DNA from: Sphingobacterium hotanense
Lineage (GTDB): Bacteria; Bacteroidota; Bacteroidia; Sphingobacteriales; Sphingobacteriaceae
Length of the DNA: 64,000 nucleotides
Direction: 5' to 3'
Assembly: GCF_008274825.1 (NCBI RefSeq)
Contig: NZ_CP030848.1
Coordinates: forward strand, 372,001-436,000
Under the pieces are notes generated by a model, which saw only the letters and a list, made by a program, of their open reading frames with translations, ran no database searches and was not told the DNA's origin. Of this stretch, positions 27,762-37,631 are shown piece after piece. Numbering within the stretch: position 1 is the first letter of the stretch; every line of letters begins with the position of its first letter. Both the position numbers and the translations under genes were made by a program.

Positions 27762-28770
27762 TTAATTGATTCGACGTAATTCTACTCGTCTATTTTTCTC
27801 GTGATCTGACACTGATGTGCCCCTGACAAGAAGGGAGTCAGACCCGAAACCACGCGCCGATAGGCGAGATTGATTAATGCCGTGCGCGCTGAGGGCAGAC
27901 ATCACCGCGCGAGCCCGTTCATCCGATAACCTTTTGTTGTGTTCGGGATCGCCCGTGCGATCCGTATGGCCCTCGATGGCAATATGGAGCGAGTCTTGTT
28001 GTTTGAGCGCCTCGACGATTGGTTGTACAATGAGTTGCCCATCAGCTGTAATCTCGGACTCATCAGGCTTAAAATTGATGTACACAATAGCCTTACCGGC
28101 ATCATTTAACTCTTCGGAGATTTGTGCTGCGGTCACTTTGCGGATTGTTTGTTCGAAATCCAGCACCTGCATGACGTTGAGTGCTGCTGAGGCGTTGTCT
28201 GCGTGGTATTGGATGTAGATGTTTCCTTGAGCTGGACTGCGCAATATCCAGAATTTGATATTTTGTCCTGCGTATCCGATGTCGCCTTCCGATCCTTTGT
28301 TAGGGTCTTGTCTGTGAAACCGCTCATACTCTGTCTTGCTGATCTCGCCGTCGAAAACTTTTATTGCGCCGATAGCGCTTAAATACTCCGCCATACTCTT
28401 TTCGAAATAATGCTGTGAAAAATTTTGGCCGCGCTCAGCGGAGATGTAGGTTTTGTAAAGGCGTCCTTCTACCGGCGTCATTACGCCTGCCAAGGGGAAG
28501 AAACAAACCTCGTATTCACTAAGAAGGGGTTTATTCATTTCCTTGAGGCCCTTAGGTAAATTGATAAAAGGAAAAATGCCAATGTCGGCGCTAGACGTAG
28601 CAATGTGAGCCATGTCGAGTGTTGTTTTTCGTCTCGGACGGGGCTGCTGCCAGACCGCAGTGTTCCTGGATCTGCTGCTCTGCTGTCGCAGTTTGGTTCT
28701 TTGAACCGGATGGATGACAGGCCTGCATCGTTGCTGCTAAGGCTGTCATCAATAGAAGTCGCTTTATCAT
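27762..28770 (-). pseudogene. OmpA-family lipoprotein split by a frameshift
   Basis: The long frame (ATG 28613, 283 residues) holds an OmpA-like peptidoglycan-binding domain at its C-terminus: YINFKPDESEITADGQ, EGHTDRTGDPEHNKRLSDER, ARGFGSDSL and NRRVELRRIN. It lacks any export signal. Just upstream, in another frame, MIKRLLLMTALAATMQACHP (from 28770) is a perfect lipoprotein signal that runs into a stop after overlapping. Removing one T from the five-T run at 28625-28629 joins the frames as SETKTTLDMAHIATSS. So this is one gene with a +1 frameshift, or a sequencing error, or a phase-variable tract. Intact, it would anchor the outer membrane or a surface complex to peptidoglycan. Confidence 0.8.
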
Positions 28771-28872
28771 AAGGATCATTTTTGCAATGGTTGAATTTGA
28801 AATCAAATGTTCTCCCGACGTTTTTTTGAGCGGACCCAACCGGGGCGGTCCCCACTTTTTTCCGTTGAATCG

Positions 28873-28949
28873 CAAAGATCGACAAAAGAAAGAGGTGTGG
28901 CAATCATGGAAATCCGTGATTTTTTTCTACTGGTTTACCGTGATTTTTA
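28873..28949 (-). promoter_or_regulatory. Candidate promoter with paired direct repeats for the OmpA-like operon
   Basis: Two copies of CCGTGATTTTT begin at 28914 and 28938, a 24-base spacing (about two helical turns). On the minus strand they read AAAAATCACGG, 34 bases upstream of GATCTTTG (28873-28880), a one-mismatch TAnnTTTG element. Paired direct repeats in this position suit an activator such as a LytTR-type regulator; this is inference. Confidence 0.4.
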
Positions 28950-28950
28950 C

Positions 28951-31145
28951 TTAGGAAACGCGGCGGAGGTTTATGATTCGGCTTGCCCGCGATTCTTCTG
29001 GGGGATTTTCTCGGGAGCTAGCCAACACGGAATATTCGCAGGTAATTCACGTGTAAACTTTTTCCAAACGCGTGTTGCGGTTGTTCTGAATGCTATCTGA
29101 TAACAAGCGACCGTAATATGCTCGTTCTTTTCCGCTTGTTGTTCTCCAACGATACGCTTGAATTTATTAGACAAGGAATAGGCCTGTTAATGGTCTTTGC
29201 GGTAGGGTTATCACCTTAACTCGAGCTTATAATTTCTGAATTCTGTCGTTTACGTGGTTAGGAGCTCTTTCTTCGATGATCTTCGGCCGTAAAGGGAAAA
29301 ATCTTTTGTTGCTGTTGGACCATAATGCTTCTACTTCAATAGAATGATTCGAACTAACGCTGCACTTAATAAAAAAAGTCAACAATCATTTGCAACACGA
29401 TATAGCGTAATCGTGTTCATACGACATAGTAAATGAAGTTTTGGGTCAGTAGTACTGTTTGTCGTCCAAATGGCTCTCGTAGTTTGAGTTCCATAAGATT
29501 TAACAGTCATCCTTTACTATCACCTTATGCATGAGGTTCGCGTTTACATGCTTTCGCCAAGAAAATGGCAGGTAGAGGAATCTATTAGTTGTCTGTTCGC
29601 TGAAAGCGTCAAAATGCGCAATTTATGAACTGACTGCCAACGATGCCAAGACCAATAGATTGTTAGGGCATTAGGAGAAATCTAGGCCTTAAACCACTAA
29701 CTGATGGTATGGAGCTTAAAACTATTTATCACCGACGTTCTGAAAAACTTTCGATGGCAATCTTTACTTGACTTTTTAACCTAGGGTAATCCTTGAGGGT
29801 ATTATCAATATACTTCATTGCATGGCCTAGCGACTGCGTTCTCTTTATAAACAGAGCATGTCTTTCTATGAACTTTGCTATATCGAAGGAGTAACGTTGT
29901 TTTCTTAATTTTTTCATTGTCCGATTGTTTATGGTTGGACTATGCTGGGAGGAAAAGGCTTATCTTGATCTACAAATGCGTATTTATACGCTGGTGACTA
30001 ATGCGTCGAAATTAAATTCTTGTCAAGATGACAACTGCTGTCTAAAACCATGAAGTTCTTTAATTGCCTAGGAGAGATAACAAGGTTAGCAGAATCGATA
30101 CCTGTCCAATTTAGTGGTTGACCTTCTAGAACCTCAGCGAAACATGTTGATACAATTCCATCAAATCTTTATAACGTAAGCGAACTGCCGAATTGAGAGT
30201 CAACATATGGGATGGGCTCATTTTGGACAACTAGGAATACTAACTTAGTCTAGAGAAAAGCGCGATAGAGGGTAGACTTTTGCTGAATGTTAATTTTAAT
30301 GAGTGTTTACCTACTGATTCAGGAATTGATCAATAAAAATTGAAAGTCAATAGATAAGTAAGAATTTGGACTTTGCTCCATGTATAGGGAATGGTCGATA
30401 GTTAGCAGGGAAAAGTGCCCACTGGATACTTTCTTTATTCTGCTCAGCATTGGCAATACCTCCCGCAGGCAAGTGTCAAAATACGGCTCCACAGTTGGCA
30501 ACGCTAACAAAATATCGTAGTGACGAACATGGGCTTCGTTCAATTCCAAATGAGTTCATTCAGGTTGCAAAATAAACCGGATTTCCCAATCGTACGAAAA
30601 CACTCGGGAAGTATATCAGCGTTATAAAGTCATAATTCCACCCTTACCTGCGTAGAGTTGGCTTAACTCTGGCAAAGGTAGAGGCGAATGCCAGCCCAGG
30701 AACAGCGCAATTTGATAACGCAATTATGTTTTAGTCATCTATTGAAAACGAATCTCTTTTCCCCTATCACTATAAACAAGAGTAGACCAGGATGCCAGAG
30801 CGGCAAAGGATCCAATGAATTTATGACAAAGCGTTAAGAGCAGAAGATCAGATCAGAACCGCTTATATGAAGATTAAAACAGATGTGTAAAACCGTTGAA
30901 AAGTTTATCCCCGTTGTGCAACCGATGGACACGAATCCCAGGACGCTTTAAAGATAATATATCCCAAGATTTCAACAAATCGAGCTAATATCAACAGCGA
31001 AAGCCGTCATGCGGCCTTTCTGCTATGAAACATTGTCTTTGTTCTATGCTAGCCAGAAGAAATCTAAAATAAGCTTAGGGCAAGAAATAACTTAAACGAC
31101 AACGATATTTTACTCAATGGATCCTTTGTCGCCCTCCCCCCCCCT
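28951..31145. other. Gene desert of about 2.2 kb
   Basis: No open frame longer than about 75 codons and no recognisable domain on either strand. One 62-codon minus-strand frame at 29729-29917 has protein-like composition (MKKLRKQRYSFDIAKFIERH) but no known motif. A nine-C run lies at 31136-31144. The region may be old pseudogene or island remnant beyond recognition, or may encode RNAs I cannot see. Confidence 0.5.
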
Positions 31146-31179
31146 AAAAAATATAAGGGGCATGGAGCCCCCTATATTT
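31146..31179 (-). terminator. Terminator downstream of the TlpA gene
   Basis: AAATATAAGGGGC (31149-31161) pairs with GCCCCCTATATTT (31167-31179) with one mismatch. On the minus strand the stem is followed by a run of T. It ends the long susCD-TlpA operon, about 130 bases after the last stop. Confidence 0.8.
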
Positions 31180-31309
31180 ACACTTAATAAAAAAATGCAT
31201 TTAAAAATGCTGAAAAAATATTTGACTCGTTCTATAAGAAACGTTTGTTTAAGAACTAATTCTGTACTAATTGTATAATTCAGCGCAGTTCCGTAATGCC
31301 ATAGTACAT

Positions 31310-33676
31310 TTACTTTCCAAAGATCTTTTCTAATTCCGCATCCAGCGCAGAACTATCGCTCCCATAAGTTCCAATTACTTTCCCCTGGGGATCTATTAGG
31401 ATTTTGGTCGGGAAGGCGGTAATCCCAAAGTCTTTAATCGGATCGAATCCAGAATGTTCTCTATCATGGGAAAGGAGGTTTATCCATGGCAATCCGTCGG
31501 CTGAAACTGCCGTGTTCCAGTTAGCGATAAGGACATCCAAGTCACCACGACCTTCGTAAGCGACGGCTACTATTTCAAATTCCTTCCCCTTGTATTTTTC
31601 GTATAGTTGCTTTAAATGGGGGTGACCGGCACGGCATGGGGCGCACCAACTACCCCAAAAATCTAAAAGGACATATTTCTTATCTATTGTTGATCTCGGG
31701 TGCACGATGCCGTTGATATCTTTTTTTAGCATTAACTTGCGTAGCATCTGTGCATGCACACTTGTCGCATTTCTTCTTATATCTAATTGTTTGGACAGAT
31801 CAGGATGCTGTTTAAACTCGGCTAAAATATGAGATGTTAACTTGTTGTGCAGGGAGTCCGAACTGAGGTATGCGCCAAGAACAGTCGGAATCATTTGAGG
31901 ATAGGATCTCGCGTAATTTGAATTAGCGAATCTGCGGCTCATGGACTCTTCCCAGGGTACGACCCCTTCATGTGTCGGAACGTCGGATATAAAAAATCCA
32001 TTCACAATGAATAAGGTTTGTAAATATTTTTCTGTATTTGCCAATGGTTTCCCGGAAACTTCAAGTTTAAGGTAGGCACTCAATAATTGATTATAAATAT
32101 TGCTGTGCTCCAGCGGTAGATTTAAGTGATATCGATCAAGATTTTCCTGCAGAATTTTTCTCTTACCGGTGTTTGATTGGAGTCGGTCACTGATCGCCAT
32201 TGCGCACACGCTCTTTATAACATAATCATTTATGTTGTTATAATACGTTAACGCAGCTTCAATATTATTCTGCTCAATGTACGCTGAAATCAAATATTCT
32301 AACATGGAATCCTTAATGTACTCGATATCCGCGATGTAAAAATCCTGCTCGTTGAGGAAAGTGCGGTATAGGTTTTCTTGGTCTTGTAAGTTTGTAACAC
32401 GCTTAAAATCCTCAAACACCGCGTTGGCCTTTTTCACCTTCATGGTTCTAGCTTTCGACTCTTCATCTCCCATGTTTTCCGCCAAGAGCTGTTGTAGGTT
32501 GCTGTCATTATTATAGCTTGCGCCAGTGAATTTACCGATGATGACGCCTTCTGAATTTATTAATATTTTTGTGGGATAACCTTTAATATTGTAATTTCTA
32601 TAAGGATGATCACCTTGGTTTTGACCTTTAAGCATGCTATGTAGCCAGTTAAGTTTTTGACTCTCTATTGATGCTTTTAAGTTTTGCTCCATTTTTAGGG
32701 TGTCTTTGCCATTCTCTGCCGCAAGGCTCAAGATTTCCAGACCGTGATCTTTATACTGAGCATAAAGTTGCTTAAGCTTTGGATGGGTTTCCAAGCAAGG
32801 AATACACCAGGTGCCCCAGAAGCTCAGAAGAATATACTTACTTTCCGCCACTCTTTTCGTTAAATCATTTCCGTACAATTCTTCCGAGCGCGCCAGCAAG
32901 TTTCTGAAATTTTCTTTTTGCTGATCCCGTAAGGATTTTACCCGAGATTCAAAAATCGCCTCACCATTGGGAACGTTTCTTATTAACCATTCTTTCGTCT
33001 CTCGGAGCTCTGGTGAAAAGTCAGTGCCATCGGTGTACAGTGTGGCAAACACGGTAATGGCTTCTTCATGCCGGTTTACCGCCGACAGAAGACGGACGTA
33101 CTGATAAAAGTTTTTTTGATCGTTGAAGTGTTTGAATTTTTTAAACACGAGATCTAAATGCTTTAACGCACCATTAAAATCTTTCAGTAGAAGCTTATTA
33201 TCCACGAAGTATCTCAGCCGCGTACTGTAGTACGCATAGGTCTCGGACGGGATGCTGGATTGGGTAGTGAGAATATGATAAATACTGTCCATTCCCGGAG
33301 AGATCTTCTCGTCGATATAGGCGTACTCTTCTTTGTTGCTAAACTTTTCAAAAAAGGATAACCACATCGCATTATATATTTGTGGGAAAAACCTCATTTT
33401 CTCTAACCAAGGAAAAGCATGCTCTTTATCTCCTAAGGCAATATAACGCTCGGCAATAGTATAGCCGAAAGATATTTGGTTAAGCAGGTCTTTCTTTATT
33501 AACTCTTGGGCTTCGGTTGATTGAAAGATCGCAATTTTTTTTTCCAGATTTTCCTCCTGACGAATGCTGTCGGCGAGCTTAATCTCTCGAGGTTTATCGG
33601 CTGCTGTTTGTGCCGAAAGACTCAACATCGTTATTGCTAAAATAGCAGATAAAAAAACTCTAATTTTTAGTTTCAT
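31310..33676 (-). CDS. Exported protein with two TlpA-like thioredoxin domains
   Basis: 788 residues; signal peptide ends near LSAQTA. The first thioredoxin domain centres on FWGTWCIPC (Cys291, Cys294) with cis-Pro region GYPTKILIN; the second on FWGSWCAPC (Cys678, Cys681) with AFPTKILID close to the C-terminus. Helical sequence of about 250 residues precedes the first and about 270 separates the two. TlpA-like proteins reduce or form disulfides in the periplasm. This gene follows the PKD-like, DUF4843, susD and susC genes with 3-base spacing, so a TonB-linked transporter seems functionally tied to extracytoplasmic thiol chemistry. Redox partner and substrate are unknown. Confidence 0.93.
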   Translation of the reverse strand: MKLKIRVFLSAILAITMLSLSAQTAADKPREIKLADSIRQEENLEKKIAIFQSTEAQELIKKDLLNQISFGYTIAERYIALGDKEHAFPWLEKMRFFPQIYNAMWLSFFEKFSNKEEYAYIDEKISPGMDSIYHILTTQSSIPSETYAYYSTRLRYFVDNKLLLKDFNGALKHLDLVFKKFKHFNDQKNFYQYVRLLSAVNRHEEAITVFATLYTDGTDFSPELRETKEWLIRNVPNGEAIFESRVKSLRDQQKENFRNLLARSEELYGNDLTKRVAESKYILLSFWGTWCIPCLETHPKLKQLYAQYKDHGLEILSLAAENGKDTLKMEQNLKASIESQKLNWLHSMLKGQNQGDHPYRNYNIKGYPTKILINSEGVIIGKFTGASYNNDSNLQQLLAENMGDEESKARTMKVKKANAVFEDFKRVTNLQDQENLYRTFLNEQDFYIADIEYIKDSMLEYLISAYIEQNNIEAALTYYNNINDYVIKSVCAMAISDRLQSNTGKRKILQENLDRYHLNLPLEHSNIYNQLLSAYLKLEVSGKPLANTEKYLQTLFIVNGFFISDVPTHEGVVPWEESMSRRFANSNYARSYPQMIPTVLGAYLSSDSLHNKLTSHILAEFKQHPDLSKQLDIRRNATSVHAQMLRKLMLKKDINGIVHPRSTIDKKYVLLDFWGSWCAPCRAGHPHLKQLYEKYKGKEFEIVAVAYEGRGDLDVLIANWNTAVSADGLPWINLLSHDREHSGFDPIKDFGITAFPTKILIDPQGKVIGTYGSDSSALDAELEKIFGK

Positions 33677-33679
33677 TTT

Positions 33680-35227
33680 TTAGTTTACGGCCCTCCATGA
33701 CCAATTTATAATTTTTGATAGATTTTCCCATTTTTCCTGTGCGACCGGATGCAGATCGACTGTATTAGGGTTCGATCCTAATGTATAACGTTGCAACGTC
33801 CCTTTACGCGTAGCATTGTAAGTGCCAATATAGAGTGAGTTGCTGAGCGGATTAATTTGCGTATCAAACTTGATCATGGTCACCTGGTCTGTCGTAGGCA
33901 AAGTAATTTCATATAACTTCTCATTGCCCGGGTTGTAATCGTAGGCAAACAGTTTGTGATCTACCACATAAAACACCACAGTGCGGTAGGATGAAAAAGC
34001 ATACTGCTGCGCGCGTTCAAAATTTGTGGCCAACTTTTTTACGGGGAAATATCCCGTCTTAAGCGGTACTGCACCATTAACATATAGCTTGTAAATAAAG
34101 TAGTTGTTGATAGGATCTTTCATAATTGCATACGAATTGCCAAACACCGCGCCCCCATCGGTATTACCCGTATTCTCTGCGTAGACCAGCGTTCGCCCAA
34201 ATGAAGATTGATTCCACGGGAAAGGATCATCTGGATGGTCCCTCAATGGGTGAGATGTGAAATTATTATAGAACGAAGGAATACGCATGAAACGTTCGGA
34301 GGTTTTGTCATACCACAACATGGAATTTGTCCCTTTTAGGGAATATAATAAGAATGGGGCCGCTTCCAAAAGTCGCTGTGGTTTCTCGGCTTCTCGATTT
34401 ATGGGGTTGGCATAGTAGTCCCCACCATTTTCCATGTAGTTTCCTCCGTAGATGTTTCCATCGCTGGTCACCATCAAGCGAGCAAACCCCTCGCCGATTG
34501 TTCCAGTTATGTTGTTTATCTGCGGAGCTAACAAAACAGGATGCATGCCTTGAGGAGAAATAGGAAGGTTCGTATAGGTTAGCTTTGCGAAATTATTGGC
34601 GGTACTGCCTGCAAAGGAAGACCGATCAACAAAATAAGAACCATCTTTGGTGAATACCCAAAGCTTGCTCTCGGCAGGGATAAGGCCTCCGGTATGTTGA
34701 ACAGCAATTCCACCAGTAAGGCGCGGGAGACCGCTGGAAGTGAGAAGGCCACGAATAACCGTGGTATCGGTAGCCATACTAATGAGGTCAACTTCGGCAA
34801 ATCCTTCTTCTGTTTCACCCATTAGTAGTATGCCACGAGATAACAGTGTTCCCACGACATAGGTCGCCGATTTTTCCCAAACCAAATCGGATTCCATGTC
34901 GGTTATTTGAAAAATTAACTTGTAGTTATCAGGAGGAACCGTGACGGGGTATTCCAGCGATCGCGTCCGCCCGATTGTATCCTCAAAAGACAGCGCTTTA
35001 CGAACTATCCAGCGGTATTGATAACGCTTATTGTCCTCCTCGTTGGAGAATTGAATAGCAGGATTGATTCTTAAAGTGTCTCGATTAAAAATTGAGCGAT
35101 ATTCCCCATCGATTCCTGTTATAGTTACCTCGTTAATTTCCTGATAATCATAATTGCCTAGGTCCTTCGCACAAGAACCCCACAGCATTACGATAAGAAA
35201 TACAGTGAAAAGTTTTATATATTTCAT
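33680..35227 (-). CDS. PKD-like family lipoprotein
   Basis: 515 residues with a lipoprotein signal (MLWGSCAKDLGNYDY, Cys about 20). The N-terminal third looks like Ig/PKD-type beta-sandwiches (QYRWIVRKAL, YKLIFQITDMESD), followed by a beta-propeller-like region (GILLMGETEEG, MLWYDKTSERF, KLFAYDYNPGNEKLYEI). It matches the PKD-like family that regularly follows susCD-DUF4843 in Bacteroidota. Likely an accessory surface lipoprotein binding the transported ligand, in SusE/F position. Confidence 0.85.
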   Translation of the reverse strand: MKYIKLFTVFLIVMLWGSCAKDLGNYDYQEINEVTITGIDGEYRSIFNRDTLRINPAIQFSNEEDNKRYQYRWIVRKALSFEDTIGRTRSLEYPVTVPPDNYKLIFQITDMESDLVWEKSATYVVGTLLSRGILLMGETEEGFAEVDLISMATDTTVIRGLLTSSGLPRLTGGIAVQHTGGLIPAESKLWVFTKDGSYFVDRSSFAGSTANNFAKLTYTNLPISPQGMHPVLLAPQINNITGTIGEGFARLMVTSDGNIYGGNYMENGGDYYANPINREAEKPQRLLEAAPFLLYSLKGTNSMLWYDKTSERFMRIPSFYNNFTSHPLRDHPDDPFPWNQSSFGRTLVYAENTGNTDGGAVFGNSYAIMKDPINNYFIYKLYVNGAVPLKTGYFPVKKLATNFERAQQYAFSSYRTVVFYVVDHKLFAYDYNPGNEKLYEITLPTTDQVTMIKFDTQINPLSNSLYIGTYNATRKGTLQRYTLGSNPNTVDLHPVAQEKWENLSKIINWSWRAVN

Positions 35228-35263
35228 GTTTGAATTTGTTTTTTTTGGTTATTTGTTTAAATG

Positions 35264-36127
35264 CTATTGCCATGGAACACCTACTTTGGAAGTCCACGAC
35301 ACGCCCCTAATATACATTAGCCTGCCGTCGGCTTCCAAGACTGGCGCTCCAGCCTCGAAGCGACCTTGTAAATATTGGGACATCTCTCGTGTAATGAGGT
35401 TAACACGAATTAGCGGCATCGTCGTTGTTGACGAAAAATCTTGGTAACTTAGGTTCATGACTTCACAAATAAGTAACATCTTTTTCTCTGAATACTCCCC
35501 CCAGTTTCCACTTTCGACTAAATCCGCACCAACGTTTCCAGACCATACTGTCGGTTTTGGAAGAAGGTCATCTAAAAGAATCGTATGTAACCCCGCGTCA
35601 AATTCCTGAATAATTGGATCTGTGGACTGCGTATATCCTGGTATTGCGTCCCATTGGGGAAAGGAGAGTGATAACTGGTCGCTCGGAACCAAGCGTAGCC
35701 CAATCTGCTTGCTTGCCTGTTTAAGGTCCGCAGTGCGATGTAACTTAACCTCAACATAAGTTTTGGAAGAATTAGCCGGGATAGTCATGTGACGTTTTAC
35801 TGCTGAGAAATGCTTACCCATCACAGCAGTGGTGGAGTCGGGGTTTACTTCCACTTCAAAATTTCGATCATAGGCATAGATGGGACCCGTGGTCAACACT
35901 TTCAACCTGATTGTCGTGTCTTGCCCTTGTACGGCAGCAAATCTAACTTTGCTAAATGGTTGATATGGCCAATTGTTTTCTGTCCCATTGGCGCTGCCAT
36001 GTTGAACTGCAAAATAAATCCCCTCTATCCCTCTATAGTTTATAAGCTCTTTTTCGCAAGAGGAAAAAAGTCCTATAAAAATCACGGCGCATAACAACAT
36101 TACGATGTTTTCTTTTATCTTTTTCAT
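35264..36127 (-). CDS. DUF4843-family lipoprotein
   Basis: 287 residues; lipoprotein signal FIGLFSSCEKELINY (Cys about 24). The body shows DUF4843 features: GIEGIYFAVQHG near the start, a Calx-like strand region (NFEVEVNPDSTTAVMGKHF, TIPANSSKTYVEVKLHRT) and a C-terminal helical/beta part. The family is found almost only next to susD in loci of this layout. Starts 12 bases after susD. Function unknown, probably an extracellular ligand-binding or assembly accessory. Confidence 0.88.
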   Translation of the reverse strand: MKKIKENIVMLLCAVIFIGLFSSCEKELINYRGIEGIYFAVQHGSANGTENNWPYQPFSKVRFAAVQGQDTTIRLKVLTTGPIYAYDRNFEVEVNPDSTTAVMGKHFSAVKRHMTIPANSSKTYVEVKLHRTADLKQASKQIGLRLVPSDQLSLSFPQWDAIPGYTQSTDPIIQEFDAGLHTILLDDLLPKPTVWSGNVGADLVESGNWGEYSEKKMLLICEVMNLSYQDFSSTTTMPLIRVNLITREMSQYLQGRFEAGAPVLEADGRLMYIRGVSWTSKVGVPWQ

Positions 36128-36139
36128 TTTTAGCGGTCT

Positions 36140-37618
36140 TTATCTTTCATCTGTATTACGTAAAGCCGTCTCACTGTCGGGCAGCGGTACGTGGTAGGAA
36201 TTTATACTCATCAGTTTAGTGCTCGTCAGCGACGCATGATTTGGAATTGATGTGAAGGCTCGTCGTTTATAATAATAGAACTGTTGCCCTTCTCCAATAA
36301 ATTCTCGCCGATGTTCATTCGTTATGGCATTTTGCAAAGCGGTATAATCGGATAGGGTGAGCTGAAAAGCACCACGATTTGCTCTTAACTCGTTGATAAA
36401 AGCACTAGCCTGCTCCACACTTCCGGCGCATTCTGCGGCAGTCAGATAGAGTTCGCTTAAACGAATGAGCGGGATCATGTACCGCGCGCTATAGTTGTCG
36501 TGGTCTTTGTATTTCTGATTGGTAACTAAAGGCACACCAATTAAAGTCTCCGTGTTCCATATCTTATAACGATAGTCGTTTTTGTCATCATACATCGCCT
36601 CAACCCTAGACATGTTGGTATTGCCAGGGTTAGGAGCCAATCGGTTTGGTATTATTTGGGCAGAAGAAAATAGGTTGTTATACATTTGCGTGCGGTTTAA
36701 GCTGTAGATTGCAAAGAATACTTCCGTTTCAAATAGACGATCAGGGTTGTCACCATTTGTTGCTGCAGCATGTGTAACAAACGGAAAGATATTCTGATCG
36801 GCTTGTCCTATTGCATCAATAGTTTGAGTTGCTACTTCCCAAGCACGCTGGTTGTCGCCTTTCCATAAATAGGTGCGTGCGAGCAGTGCTTGTACGGCAT
36901 AGTAGTTCAACCGGTATTGACGTAGAGCAAAAGCATTGCCTTCTTTACCCTCACTAGGTGCAGCATCTTTTGAACCGCTTGTGCGAATGGGATCGGTTGT
37001 TGCCAGCAATTCTTTAGCTTCATTCAGATCGTTCAGTAGAAACTCCGTGATCTTTTCAGCGGTATAGAGAGGCGAAATGTCTCGGTTCGCATCCCGGTAG
37101 TAAGGAATGGTAGGAACGTCTTTGGTCTCCGTGGTGTAAATAGGGCCAAAAAGTCTCAGCATATCTAGATGAAGATATGCACGAAGAGCCAGCGCCTCCC
37201 CCTTTACTAATCCGTAATAAGGCTCCGGCAGGATGCTGTTGGGTGAATCGGGAATGTTTTCCATGAGGACATTTATATTAGCGATCGTAGCATAAGCCCG
37301 CTGCCAAGCCAACTCAAACCCAGCCTTTGTGATGGACTGTGTGTAGTCGTATGTCATGTAATAGTAATAGGGCTGGGTACTTGAAGTACTCATGTAGTAC
37401 TGGGCCATAGCATCCAGCTGTCCAGCGGTTAAGAATTGACCATATAAACTGGGATGAGACATTTCAATGTAGATCCCATTTAGCGCTTTAAGATATCCCT
37501 CTTTAGTTTGGAATAAAACGCTTTCTGCAAGTCGATCCGTTGGTTTTACATCAATCCACTTGCTGCAGGAACTCATTAACAAGACTGAGATAACGGTAAA
37601 TATTTTGGTGATATTCAT
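36140..37618 (-). CDS. SusD/RagB-family lipoprotein
   Basis: 492 residues, lipoprotein signal VLLMSSCSKWIDVKP (Cys about 19). Typical segments are LFQTKEGYLKALNGIYIEMS, GEALALRAYLHLDMLRLFGP and the C-terminal RLSELYLTAAECAG with NEHRREFIGEGQQFYYYKR. It pairs with the SusC encoded 13 bases upstream. As TlpA, PKD-like and DUF4843 genes follow instead of glycosidases, the cargo may not be a polysaccharide (inference). Confidence 0.95.
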   Translation of the reverse strand: MNITKIFTVISVLLMSSCSKWIDVKPTDRLAESVLFQTKEGYLKALNGIYIEMSHPSLYGQFLTAGQLDAMAQYYMSTSSTQPYYYYMTYDYTQSITKAGFELAWQRAYATIANINVLMENIPDSPNSILPEPYYGLVKGEALALRAYLHLDMLRLFGPIYTTETKDVPTIPYYRDANRDISPLYTAEKITEFLLNDLNEAKELLATTDPIRTSGSKDAAPSEGKEGNAFALRQYRLNYYAVQALLARTYLWKGDNQRAWEVATQTIDAIGQADQNIFPFVTHAAATNGDNPDRLFETEVFFAIYSLNRTQMYNNLFSSAQIIPNRLAPNPGNTNMSRVEAMYDDKNDYRYKIWNTETLIGVPLVTNQKYKDHDNYSARYMIPLIRLSELYLTAAECAGSVEQASAFINELRANRGAFQLTLSDYTALQNAITNEHRREFIGEGQQFYYYKRRAFTSIPNHASLTSTKLMSINSYHVPLPDSETALRNTDER

Positions 37619-37631
37619 TTTATATAATTTT

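Noticed and set aside
28535..28903. 122-codon minus-strand frame over the OmpA-like gene start
   Set aside because: It lies in the third frame relative to the signal and OmpA parts and has no signal or domain of its own.
29340..29370. GATTCGAAC resembling the reverse of a tRNA T-loop
   Set aside because: Flanking bases do not form a T-stem or acceptor stem, so no tRNA is supported.
31130..31150. Nine-C run as a possible phase-variation tract
   Set aside because: It lies in non-coding sequence downstream of the TlpA gene next to a terminator; no reading frame is affected.
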